This document shows, in pieces, positions 1-6,736 of a DNA stretch of 6,736 bases; the stretch's first letter is position 1; each line of letters starts with the position of its first letter. Under the pieces are notes generated by a model, which worked only from the letters and a program-made list of their open reading frames with translations, was not told the origin of the DNA and searched no databases. The stretch covers positions 1 through 6,736 of the forward strand of contig CAMCJW010000163.1 in NCBI GenBank assembly GCA_945875195.1, written 5' to 3'. The position numbers were made by a program, and so were the translations under genes. Source of the DNA: Chitinophaga pinensis (GTDB lineage Bacteria > Bacteroidota > Bacteroidia > UKL13-3).

Positions 1-3000
1 ACTTTTAGGAATATTATAATTGCACCAACCCCAAGGCTCGTTATGCACAAAATCTGGTGGATTTACAACATGCAAGCTACATAATTCAATGCAGTTATGG
101 TTATAAAACCTACCTGGCATACTATTCCAGTCTAAAGCATTAAACTTGCCACTCGCGCCAGTTTTATTTACACCGGCCAAAGCGGGTTTATCAGGATGAG
201 TACTAATAAAAAAAATATTTCTATCAACTGTATCTCCAATTAGCTTAAAGAACCGAAGCATTGCACTATCCTCAACACAAATAAAGGCACTATCATCAAT
301 AATAACTGTTCCTTTATTTTCTCCACCGCAACTAATATTAGCATAACCAACACCACAACTACCAACCTCAAGTATCGCGTCTTTTTTAACCAGCAGTGTT
401 CCGCCTTTTTTAATCCATAATAAACAATTTACACCAATATGGGTATAACTACCGCTATCTAAAACCAAAGCTGCTTTATTGTCTACAACAATACTTGTTC
501 GCTTTTCATTTGGAAGATTAGTAAAAGCACTGCCTGGATAATTTAAATGATTGGGAGCCATTCCTTCTGCACCAGACATGGCAGTAGTCATTGGTAAACC
601 CAATCCTGCATTAAAGCCAATATAAGGTTTAAGCACAATACTATCATTATTAACCAAAGTGTAATTTTGGCAAATATGCATTCTGCTACCATTGGTAATA
701 AGCAATTGACCAGTATCTGCAACTATATCTAAATCGTGGGCTAAAAACTCATAGGTTCCTTCGTAAAAGTGAAATGTATTTTTTATACTATCTGCTGTAA
801 GTGGGAAAAAGCAACTCATTAAACAGGGGTCGGCCAATTCCATAACAAAACGGTAAAAACCCGGTTTAGGGAAAGTAGCAGTTAAAATTTTTGAGGTATC
901 ATTGTAAGAACTAAAAATCGTATCATTCTTTATGGTCATTTGATAACCTATAATGCCATCGGGAATAAAGAATTTAACCGTACAGGCTGTATCAATTTCC
1001 ACATAAGAATCGTATTTCATTTTGCCAATAAAACTATAAAATGCAGTTCCAACTTTACTCGATTCAATATAAGTGGTATCATGGTAAGTTACAACATTGC
1101 CATCAGCCATTCTAAGTTTGCGAAAGTTTAATGTAGTGGTGCATCCTTTACGTAAAACTATAGGGTTAGTGCTGTAGCTAAAAAATACATTTCGTGCATC
1201 GGTTTCCAAAATTGCATTTGTGTCAATTTCGAATGGGTTAATAACAGTATCTGCAATGATAGAATTATTTGCTCGTGAAAAATGAAAATTCAAATTTATA
1301 CTATCAGGTGTGATTAAATGAGAGGTGTATTGGGGAGTTTGCCTGATTAATGCGCTTTTATGTGTTTGAATACAAGGATAAGGCTCTAATGTGGTTTGAA
1401 AGCTAAATTTAGTAAATGATGCAACATTTATTGAAATACTTGCTTGCGAATGTTTTCCACCGCTGTTACCGCTTGAATTTACAATTTCTCCAATAATTCC
1501 ATTTTTTACACTACCATTAACTATGAGGCTATTATTTATAGGACTTTGATAGGAAACATACTCATTAGGTTCATTTCCATTATTATGGCCAAGGGAACTA
1601 TTGAATGAAACAGATACAGGGGAACTTCCACTCGGAATTATTTGCTGTGCTGTTGTGGTTGCAAAAATTTTCCAGTTATCATTATTGTAATTATCCTTTT
1701 CACATGGGTAGTCCCATTTTGCCTCATTGGCACTTAATAAAGCAAATGTTCCATTCATGCCATGGCCATTTCCATTTAAATTGAGAGTAACAGAAATATC
1801 GTTTGTGGTTAAATTTTCAATTACATCTGTCATTACGTAATAGGGATAAGCACCTTGATATGGCTGATGAACCTCAATTGTTCTCTCCACAATTGCTTTT
1901 TTACTTGTTTTAATTCCAAACAACCTTTTCCAATAATTGTATTTAGCATAAATATTTTTGGTAACAGGATTAATATTCATGTATTCACAATCATCCTCCG
2001 GATGAGGTCCATTATCTATAAGAATGGAATTATGATTTTCGGGGTTGTTTATCCAGTCTCTGTTATTTTCACCATAGTATGCCGGATCCATCATTAAAAC
2101 ATCTTCACCAGCGGTTAGTATAAAACTTCCAGCATCTCCATGTTCATGCCCCCATGCAAAGCCGAATAAACTATGCGGAGCTCCACCATTCAATGACTCC
2201 CTTCTTTCACCTAATAAATGTATATAATGTTGGTCTTTTAATTCATCTCCTATAGAGGTTCTTAATATTGCATTCCCCGCCTCCGGGTAACAAATGTCTT
2301 TCTCTTTCATTTCGGAATATTGTCTAGGGGTAGTTCTTGTGGCCAGATAATCTGCCTTTAAATCCATAGATACACCAAGTTTGATATCCTTTACAACAGA
2401 AGGATTCATCATTAGTTCATAATCTCTTGTTAAAGCCAACATATCTTTATGGCTTCCAATCCATGTATCATCATAAGTTGGTTGTTCTCCATTGGGTTGG
2501 GTTATATCTCGGTACCACTCATAAATTCTTTTATACCTGTCATCTTTAAAATAATTATACACATTTTCCTGATTTAAACTGAATACTTTTGATTTATATT
2601 TTTCTGAAACCAACTTGCCTTGCAAAAAATTATTATAAACTTGGAAATAGGGAAGTAGATTTTCAAAAGCATATGCAAAATAGTGAGGGCCTTCTGCATA
2701 ACCTGAATGTTCGTTTGCACTGGTCATTGGTATAGGGTTTAAATTATTACTCCCTCCAAACATGGTTTGATTGATATAGGCGTTTGCTGCATTTGCCCAT
2801 CGTTCTGGTTTAGAATTAACTTCCCAAAGATAGGTTGTTTTATCGTGCAAAATACAAGCCGCCATGCCAAGTGCTGCACAAGTCATCAAGCTATAATTAG
2901 AGTAAGTTTCTAAGGTGCTAAATAAATCTTTAGACCTATGGTATAAAGTACGGGTAGCCACTACAAGATTGTTTCTTATAATACTTTCGTCATTTTCGGA

Positions 3001-3675
3001 AAATGTTAAACCTAAATGCGCTCTTCCTGTTCTAAGAAGATCATAAGCAGATAAATATTCAATAATTTCTTTACTTCTGTATTGTTGTTTGTTATAACTA
3101 AATCTTCCCAAATCTAAAATAGTTACTCTTCCATCATAAGTGTCAATATTTTTTAAATAAAATATAGCACGTTCACGGAAAAAATCTCTTCCTGGATCAT
3201 CAATGCCATCAAGTGGCGAACCGTTTTCATCTACACCTAGTAAATACACAAATGCGGCATTTTTTGCTCTGGCAGCATTTAAACAGACACCTATATCTCC
3301 ACAAGAAATACTGTTTGAATTTTTTACATCAATATATAATTCACTGTAAATGCTTTTTGTTTTACTGTTGGTGTCAGTTATTAAATTGATTATGCTTTCA
3401 ATTTCCAAAGGCATTCCAATATAGCTTTGTTTATTAAACATTGCTAGTGGTGCATTCCCATTCGATTTTCCATCAATTTTAAATTGGCCATGTACAGGTT
3501 TTACCAAATCGGCCAGCCAGTCAAAGAAATCCGTTATTGGATATATTTTTTTTTTATTGTTTAATGCATTTAATTCTGAACTCATCTTATTTGAATTAGC
3601 AAATAAGTTATTCGGAATGTTAATTGAAATAAATATAAGCAAAGCAAATTTTAGCGGTAGGATTTTTATTTTCAT
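1..3675 (-). CDS. Large secreted heparinase II/III-like (polysaccharide lyase-type) multidomain protein, C-terminus cut by the window edge
   Basis: The reading frame is open for 1225 codons from the ATG at 3675 to base 1 with no stop, so the 3' end lies outside the window. Residues 1-26 form a signal peptide (MKIK, a hydrophobic core, then LFA before NSNK). Residues about 40-460 are mostly helical and fit the alpha toroid of heparinase/alginate lyases: AYDLLR near 210, SNYSLM with N260, and SGYAEGPHY with E328, H331 and Y332. The heparinase II/III signature follows: PEAGNAILRT from P464, HEHGDAGSF (H510, H512, D514), MMDPAYYG (D530) and PENHNSI (H548). By analogy with heparinase II, Y332 and a His would be catalytic, and H512, D530 and H548 could bind metal. 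From about 580 on it is beta-rich. Residues about 1059-1140 contain short beta repeats with alternating hydrophobic residues and glycine turns (DSGS, KKGGTLLV), like a beta-helix. Eight cysteines lie between 1002 and 1218. Family members usually have about 600-800 residues, so this one is unusually long. Being Bacteroidota, it may use type IX secretion, but the sorting domain would lie beyond the edge. It starts one base after the upstream lipoprotein stop. The substrate cannot be told from the sequence. Confidence 0.86.
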   Translation of the reverse strand, partial: MKIKILPLKFALLIFISINIPNNLFANSNKMSSELNALNNKKKIYPITDFFDWLADLVKPVHGQFKIDGKSNGNAPLAMFNKQSYIGMPLEIESIINLITDTNSKTKSIYSELYIDVKNSNSISCGDIGVCLNAARAKNAAFVYLLGVDENGSPLDGIDDPGRDFFRERAIFYLKNIDTYDGRVTILDLGRFSYNKQQYRSKEIIEYLSAYDLLRTGRAHLGLTFSENDESIIRNNLVVATRTLYHRSKDLFSTLETYSNYSLMTCAALGMAACILHDKTTYLWEVNSKPERWANAANAYINQTMFGGSNNLNPIPMTSANEHSGYAEGPHYFAYAFENLLPYFQVYNNFLQGKLVSEKYKSKVFSLNQENVYNYFKDDRYKRIYEWYRDITQPNGEQPTYDDTWIGSHKDMLALTRDYELMMNPSVVKDIKLGVSMDLKADYLATRTTPRQYSEMKEKDICYPEAGNAILRTSIGDELKDQHYIHLLGERRESLNGGAPHSLFGFAWGHEHGDAGSFILTAGEDVLMMDPAYYGENNRDWINNPENHNSILIDNGPHPEDDCEYMNINPVTKNIYAKYNYWKRLFGIKTSKKAIVERTIEVHQPYQGAYPYYVMTDVIENLTTNDISVTLNLNGNGHGMNGTFALLSANEAKWDYPCEKDNYNNDNWKIFATTTAQQIIPSGSSPVSVSFNSSLGHNNGNEPNEYVSYQSPINNSLIVNGSVKNGIIGEIVNSSGNSGGKHSQASISINVASFTKFSFQTTLEPYPCIQTHKSALIRQTPQYTSHLITPDSINLNFHFSRANNSIIADTVINPFEIDTNAILETDARNVFFSYSTNPIVLRKGCTTTLNFRKLRMADGNVVTYHDTTYIESSKVGTAFYSFIGKMKYDSYVEIDTACTVKFFIPDGIIGYQMTIKNDTIFSSYNDTSKILTATFPKPGFYRFVMELADPCLMSCFFPLTADSIKNTFHFYEGTYEFLAHDLDIVADTGQLLITNGSRMHICQNYTLVNNDSIVLKPYIGFNAGLGLPMTTAMSGAEGMAPNHLNYPGSAFTNLPNEKRTSIVVDNKAALVLDSGSYTHIGVNCLLWIKKGGTLLVKKDAILEVGSCGVGYANISCGGENKGTVIIDDSAFICVEDSAMLRFFKLIGDTVDRNIFFISTHPDKPALAGVNKTGASGKFNALDWNSMPGRFYNHNCIELCSLHVVNPPDFVHNEPWGWCNYNIPKS

Positions 3676-3676
3676 G

Positions 3677-4351
3677 TTATTTTTTTTCAATTAAGGTTAA
3701 TGTTATTCCATTTGGCATTACTATCCTTACAATGCCATCTGTTTTATTTATATAACACCTATTATTAATTGGAACCTTTACATTCTTAATGTTATTTTTA
3801 AATCCAAAAACTGCTAATTCTTTGTATACTTTTGAATTAAAATTGAAACTATCCTTTGCAATCTGGCTTCCAATTAAATGAGATTCCTCCATATATATAT
3901 AATTATTAAATGATACTTCTACCCAACTCCAAATAGAATGTAATTCTGATGTTGATAATTCTTGTTTTAATACGATACCATCCAAGCCAACAGCATTTCT
4001 GAAAAAGAAGGCTCGCCCTTCCTTTACGTAGTTGTCGTTTGCGCAATCGCCACCTGGGTTATTGGTTAAATAAATGGTATAGGGTTGAATACCCTGCCCA
4101 AAAAAAGTTAGTGTGTCGTTTTGTGGCTCTCTATAAAAAACAAGTGTTTCATCACCTGAATAAGGCAATCTAGCTTTATCAGAATCTGTTAAATAAACAT
4201 TAATGTCTTTTACTTTATCTGGACATTTTTTACAGGAGTGAAAAATTGTGAGAAGCGCACAAAAAACAATTAAAATAAAAGTGTACTTTTTGGTAGTTGT
4301 TCTTATTAAAATTACTCTTTGTAGAAAGTTAAATGAGTTAATATTTTTCAT
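3677..4351 (-). CDS. Predicted lipoprotein of unknown function, first gene of the lyase pair
   Basis: This complete 224-residue protein has a lipoprotein signal: basic residues to K22, a hydrophobic stretch YTFILIVFCALLTI, then FHSC with the lipidated cysteine at C40, followed by KKCPD. The pre-signal segment of 22 residues is long, but there is no in-frame ATG, GTG or TTG between the first Met and the hydrophobic core, so the start at 4351 stands. The mature part of about 185 residues is polar and probably beta-rich. It contains YSGDETLVFY, NDTLTFFGQG and a C-terminal NKTDGIVRIVMPNG segment. That arrangement (SGxETLxF, NDT, then KTDGI near the end) resembles small Bacteroidota lipoproteins of unknown function, but I cannot assign a family. 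Extra cysteines at C43 and in GGDCAND and NNRCYIN could form disulfides. The residues right after C40 are KKCPD, which is not an obvious acidic surface-export signal, so inner-leaflet versus surface location is open. The stop codon is one base from the start of the large lyase-like gene, so the two are probably co-transcribed and translationally coupled. Confidence 0.85.
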   Translation of the reverse strand: MKNINSFNFLQRVILIRTTTKKYTFILIVFCALLTIFHSCKKCPDKVKDINVYLTDSDKARLPYSGDETLVFYREPQNDTLTFFGQGIQPYTIYLTNNPGGDCANDNYVKEGRAFFFRNAVGLDGIVLKQELSTSELHSIWSWVEVSFNNYIYMEESHLIGSQIAKDSFNFNSKVYKELAVFGFKNNIKNVKVPINNRCYINKTDGIVRIVMPNGITLTLIEKK

Positions 4352-4648
4352 GGATTTAATGAATTAATGTCTTAGTTATTTGGGTTGAAAGAGTTCTGTA
4401 TGAGATAACCTCTATTACAACTCTTGGCAAAATTTGCTTGTAAGTAGGGTGTTTCAAATGTGGTTTGGGCTTCATTGGGCAATTTTTATTATTACAAAAT
4501 TTAGCAGAAATACTTAAGAATCAAAGAAAACTCTTTTAAATTATTAAGATCTTTAAAAAAAAATAATTATTCTGTTTTCACAAGTATGACTTAAAAAGAT
4601 TTTTCTCTAGAAGTTTAGCCAATGTTACTCCGAATTGTTAAAAAAATA
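4352..4648. other. AT-rich divergent intergenic region
   Basis: This stretch separates the leftward lipoprotein gene from the promoter of the rightward rluD. No reading frame with coding character was found. I looked on the minus strand for the Bacteroidota promoter pattern (TTG, about 19 bases, TAnnTTTG) that should drive the leftward pair and found no convincing match. Small palindromes are present (GCAAAATTTGC at 4427-4437, AAGATCTT at 4546-4553, AATAATTATT at 4562-4571), along with an A9 run at 4555-4563. Each is short enough to be chance in sequence this AT-rich. The leftward pair has no visible Shine-Dalgarno sequence before its ATG. Confidence 0.6.
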
Positions 4649-4678
4649 TTGGTTCAGCATGAATAGGTGCTATCTTTG
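4649..4678 (+). promoter_or_regulatory. Bacteroidota-type promoter for rluD
   Basis: TTG at 4649-4651 is followed by 19 bases and then TATCTTTG at 4671-4678, which matches the known Bacteroidota consensus of a -33 TTG/TTTG and a -7 TAnnTTTG. The last base of the -7 element is only five bases before the rluD ATG. Transcription would therefore begin at or within a few bases of the start codon. The match to both elements with the right spacing is direct; promoter activity is inferred. Confidence 0.65.
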
Positions 4679-4683
4679 CCCCA

Positions 4684-5793
4684 ATGCAAGAAGAATTTGA
4701 CGAGGACATAGATATTGGTGAAGAGCAGGAACTGTTTGAACATTTCCATTTGGTAGTTGACAAGGGCCAGAGAATGCTGCGCATAGACAAGTTTCTGGTA
4801 AACCGCATTGAGAACGCTACCCGCACCAAAATACAGGCTGCTGCCGATGCAGGTTCTATTTTAGTTAATACCAAGCCGGTTAAATCTAGCTATAAAGTAA
4901 AGCCTTTAGATGTAATTTCTATTGTGCTGCCCAATCCTCCTAAGAATACCCAAATTGTTCCAGAAGATATTCCGCTCAATATCATCTACGAAGATGATGA
5001 TGTGCTTTTAGTTAATAAAGTGCCTGGAATGGTGGTTCATCCTGGATACAATAATGTAAGCGGAACCTTGGTAAATGCCCTCGCTTGGCACCTCAAAGGC
5101 AACGAGTTCATGGAGGAAAACAATATCCGCCCAGGATTGGTTCACCGCATAGATAAAAACACCTCAGGTATTTTGGTCATTGCCAAAAAGGATGTGGCCA
5201 TGACCCACCTAGCCAAACAGTTTTTTGATCACAGCATTGAACGCACTTACCAAGCCTTAGTTTGGGGCGATTTGGCCGAAGATGAAGGCACCATAACAGG
5301 TTATATTGGTCGCAGTGCCAGAGATAGAAAAGTTTTTCAATTATTTGATGATGCCGAAAAAGGCAAATGGAGTGTAACCCATTACAAGGTTTTAGAAAGA
5401 ATTGGCTATGTTACCTTAATTGAATGTAGACTAGAAACTGGTCGTACCCATCAAATTAGGGTTCACCTCAAAAGCATTGGTCACCCCATTTTCTCGGATA
5501 GCACCTATGGTGGAGATTATGCAGTGAAAGGCACTACTTTTACGCGTTACAAGCAGTTTGTCGACAATTGTTTTGCCCTCATGCCAAGACAAGGTTTACA
5601 TGCCAAATCACTTGGGTTCATTCATCCCACAACCAAAGAAAAAATGAATTTCAATAGCGACCTTCCTGCCGATTTTACCAGTGTGTTAGAAAAATGGCGC
5701 CATTATGTGCAATATAAACCTATAGAAGAGGAAGAACCTAAAGTGAAGGTAAAAGACAATGAAACGCAAAAGTTGATGAACCTAAAAAAGTAG
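4684..5793 (+). CDS. rluD: 23S rRNA pseudouridine synthase, RluD type (RluA family)
   Basis: This complete 369-residue enzyme isomerises uridines to pseudouridine in 23S rRNA; in E. coli, RluD acts on helix 69 (1911, 1915, 1917) and supports ribosome assembly. An acidic N-terminal tail (residues 1-20) leads into an S4 RNA-binding domain at about 31-80 (LRIDKFL, TRTKIQAAADAGSILVN, YKVKPLDVI). The catalytic domain follows: YEDDDVLLVNKVPGMVVHPG (102-121), the family signature HRIDKNTSG at 154-162 with catalytic D157, and ETGRTHQIRVHLKSIGHPIF (251-270). GLHAKSLGFIHP sits near the end, followed by a charged tail. Length is slightly above the usual 320-350 because of the two tails. The start at 4684 is preferred over M31 because ELFEHFHLVVDKGQ upstream of the S4 domain looks like the conserved Bacteroidota extension. 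No Shine-Dalgarno is present and the promoter abuts the ATG. The gene is transcribed alone, between a divergent and a convergent unit. Membership of the RluA family is certain; RluD rather than RluA/RluC specificity rests on the S4 domain and overall resemblance. Confidence 0.94.
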   Translation: MQEEFDEDIDIGEEQELFEHFHLVVDKGQRMLRIDKFLVNRIENATRTKIQAAADAGSILVNTKPVKSSYKVKPLDVISIVLPNPPKNTQIVPEDIPLNIIYEDDDVLLVNKVPGMVVHPGYNNVSGTLVNALAWHLKGNEFMEENNIRPGLVHRIDKNTSGILVIAKKDVAMTHLAKQFFDHSIERTYQALVWGDLAEDEGTITGYIGRSARDRKVFQLFDDAEKGKWSVTHYKVLERIGYVTLIECRLETGRTHQIRVHLKSIGHPIFSDSTYGGDYAVKGTTFTRYKQFVDNCFALMPRQGLHAKSLGFIHPTTKEKMNFNSDLPADFTSVLEKWRHYVQYKPIEEEEPKVKVKDNETQKLMNLKK

Positions 5794-5802
5794 TTCAGCT
5801 TT

Positions 5803-5834
5803 AATTGCTAAAAATTATAGGTTCAGCAATTTTT
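5803..5834 (+). terminator. Possible weak terminator between convergent genes
   Basis: AATTGCT (5803-5809) and AGCAATT (5825-5831) form a perfect 7-bp inverted repeat with a 15-base loop, and the right arm runs into a T5 stretch (5830-5834). It starts 10 bases after the rluD stop and overlaps the stop codon of the convergent membrane-protein gene. The stem is AT-rich and the loop large, so its strength is doubtful. Its position in the only gap between the two convergent units is what makes it worth listing. Confidence 0.35.
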
Positions 5835-6273
5835 AAAAATCATATTGAAAGAGCAGTTTTGCTCCCAAAATCACCAGTGTCCAGAAGCAAAAAGAAATAA
5901 ACATAATTAGTTTAATTCTCCATTTATTGGGCTCAATTGTTGCGGCAAGTATTGTTCCTAAGGGAGGTGTTAAAATCATGGGTGTTAAAAATGCAATGCC
6001 CCATACTTCATATTTCTTAATAATGCTTACCAACCTGCGTTTATTTTTACTAAACTTTATTGGCTTTATCTTCTTTGGAAAATAACGATGATAAATGCCA
6101 AGGATAAAAGTCCACAAGTACAAATACACCACCACCCCAAGCATACCGCCACCAACAGTTAACAATAAGGTTTCAATTAGATTATAACCGAAACCAATAG
6201 CAAAACCAATACCCACAATATATTTTACCGCACTCCAAAGAATGACGGTGAGCATTTTTAATAGTACTTCCAT
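5833..6273 (-). CDS. Small polytopic membrane protein of unknown function, downstream of murQ
   Basis: This complete 146-residue protein is very hydrophobic. About four membrane segments can be seen: roughly 8-30, 33-60 (with a GGG at 41-43), 90-112 and 118-142. A strongly basic loop at 66-88 (KKIKPIKF, KNKRR, IIKK) should face the cytoplasm by the positive-inside rule. The third segment carries a proline-rich TPMILTPPLG motif (97-106), which could be a membrane re-entrant or helix-breaking element and recalls the small multidrug-export/SNARE-associated type of membrane protein. That resemblance is weak and I do not assign a family. The ATG at 6271-6273 lies three bases after the murQ stop with an A-rich stretch before it, so the two genes are almost certainly one operon. 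It could serve import or export of a cell-wall sugar, or the pairing could be only positional. Confidence 0.85.
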   Translation of the reverse strand: MEVLLKMLTVILWSAVKYIVGIGFAIGFGYNLIETLLLTVGGGMLGVVVYLYLWTFILGIYHRYFPKKIKPIKFSKNKRRLVSIIKKYEVWGIAFLTPMILTPPLGTILAATIEPNKWRIKLIMFISFCFWTLVILGAKLLFQYDF

Positions 6274-6276
6274 TTT

Positions 6277-6736
6277 TTATTTTTGAAAAGCAAGAACTGC
6301 TTTTCTTACGCTGCCATTTTCCTGCAATAATTTTGCCGCTTTTTTCTCTGTCACGTTTAATTCTTTCATCACCATCTCAATTCCTCTCTTTACAAGCTTG
6401 TTATTGCTCATGCGCATATCTACCATCTTATTGCCTTTTACTTTGCCAAGCTTAATCATCAAAGAAGTACTAATCATATTGAGCACTAATTTCTGAGCTG
6501 TTCCCGCTTTCATCCTGGTACTGCCTGTCACAAATTCTGGTCCTACCACCACCTCTATTGCAAATTTGGCGGTAGCTGCCAATGGCGAGTTTTTGTTGCA
6601 AGTAATACAGCCCGTTTCAATTCCGTTTTTGTTGGCCTGATCCAAAGCGCCGATGACGTAGGGTGTAGTGCCACTTGCAGCTATGCCAATTACAAAGTCG
6701 TTTGCGGTAATTTTATATTTTTGTAGGTCTATCCAT
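6277..6736 (-). CDS. murQ: N-acetylmuramic acid 6-phosphate etherase, C-terminal half (5' end outside window)
   Basis: MurQ cleaves the D-lactyl ether of MurNAc 6-phosphate to give GlcNAc 6-phosphate and D-lactate, a cytoplasmic step of peptidoglycan recycling. The last 152 residues are present; full-length homologues have about 270-300, so roughly the N-terminal half is missing past the window edge. Visible landmarks are the SIS-domain sugar-phosphate loop GIAASGTTPYVIGAL, the segment TCNKNSPLAATAKFAIEVVVGPE, the hallmark TGSTRMKAGTAQKLVLNMIS, and GKVKGNKMVDMRMSNNKL. A C-terminal helical part with VTEKKAAKLLQENGSVRKAV ends the protein. The catalytic glutamates of the family lie in the missing part and cannot be checked. 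An in-frame TTG at 6643-6645 is not the start, because conserved MurQ sequence continues upstream of it to the edge. The small membrane-protein gene follows after three bases. Confidence 0.95.
   Translation of the reverse strand, partial: WIDLQKYKITANDFVIGIAASGTTPYVIGALDQANKNGIETGCITCNKNSPLAATAKFAIEVVVGPEFVTGSTRMKAGTAQKLVLNMISTSLMIKLGKVKGNKMVDMRMSNNKLVKRGIEMVMKELNVTEKKAAKLLQENGSVRKAVLAFQK

Noticed and set aside
940..1131. 63-codon open frame on the plus strand
   Set aside because: It lies inside the long leftward lyase-like gene, has no export or domain signature, and reads as a shadow frame.
1855..2097. 80-codon open frame on the plus strand, hydrophobic in places
   Set aside because: It is antisense to the conserved MMDP and HN motifs of the lyase-like gene; the hydrophobicity is a by-product of that coding strand.
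3890..3902. TA dinucleotide run inside the lipoprotein gene
   Set aside because: It encodes part of NNYIYMEE in frame and is too short to be a meaningful microsatellite.
4427..4437. Palindrome GCAAAATTTGC as an operator
   Set aside because: Short, AT-rich, single copy and not placed against a recognisable promoter; chance cannot be excluded.
4638..4874. 78-codon open frame on the minus strand
   Set aside because: It overlaps the rluD promoter and the S4-domain region on the opposite strand, and its serine-rich sequence is the antisense of acidic codons.
4651..5828. GGTTCAGCA present on both sides of rluD (4651-4659 and 5820-5828)
   Set aside because: Nine bases with no inverted ends, no integrase or transposase, and a housekeeping gene between them; most likely chance. 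The left copy lies in the promoter spacer.
6643..6645. TTG as a start codon for a short 122-residue protein
   Set aside because: Conserved MurQ sequence (GIAASGTTPYV) continues in frame upstream to the window edge, so this is an internal leucine codon.

Overview
The window looks like chromosomal DNA from a member of the Bacteroidota. The evidence is AT-rich sequence, a lipoprotein with an FHSC/KK signal typical of the phylum, a TTG-N19-TATCTTTG promoter of the Bacteroidota sigma-factor type, start sites without Shine-Dalgarno sequences but with A-rich upstream stretches, and an RluD whose N-terminal extension (VVDKGQRMLRIDKFL) is the form I associate with this phylum. I cannot name a genus from the sequence.

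Left region (1-4351, all on the minus strand): a two-gene unit. A 224-residue lipoprotein of unknown function (3677-4351) is followed, after one base, by a very large secreted protein (3675 down to the window edge). Its 1225 visible codons are open throughout and its C-terminus lies outside the window. It has a signal peptide, an alpha-helical toroid, a heparinase II/III-type catalytic region with the expected His, Asp and Tyr motifs, a beta-rich middle, and a cysteine-containing repetitive beta region that resembles a surface-display or beta-helix segment. The pair is best read as an exported polysaccharide-lyase-like enzyme plus an envelope-anchored partner.

Middle region (4352-4683): a divergent intergenic stretch. 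It contains a good Bacteroidota promoter for the rightward gene, so close to the start codon that the mRNA may be leaderless. No convincing promoter was found for the leftward pair. Rightward gene (4684-5793): a complete RluD-type 23S rRNA pseudouridine synthase with visibly higher GC than the left region.

Right region (5833-6736, minus strand): the 3' half of murQ (N-acetylmuramic acid 6-phosphate etherase, peptidoglycan recycling), followed after 3 bases by a 146-residue polytopic membrane protein of unknown function. These converge on rluD across a 39-base gap that holds a weak hairpin, possibly a terminator.

The right half is ordinary housekeeping. The left half is the accessory part. 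No mobile elements, CRISPR arrays, tRNA or rRNA genes were seen.
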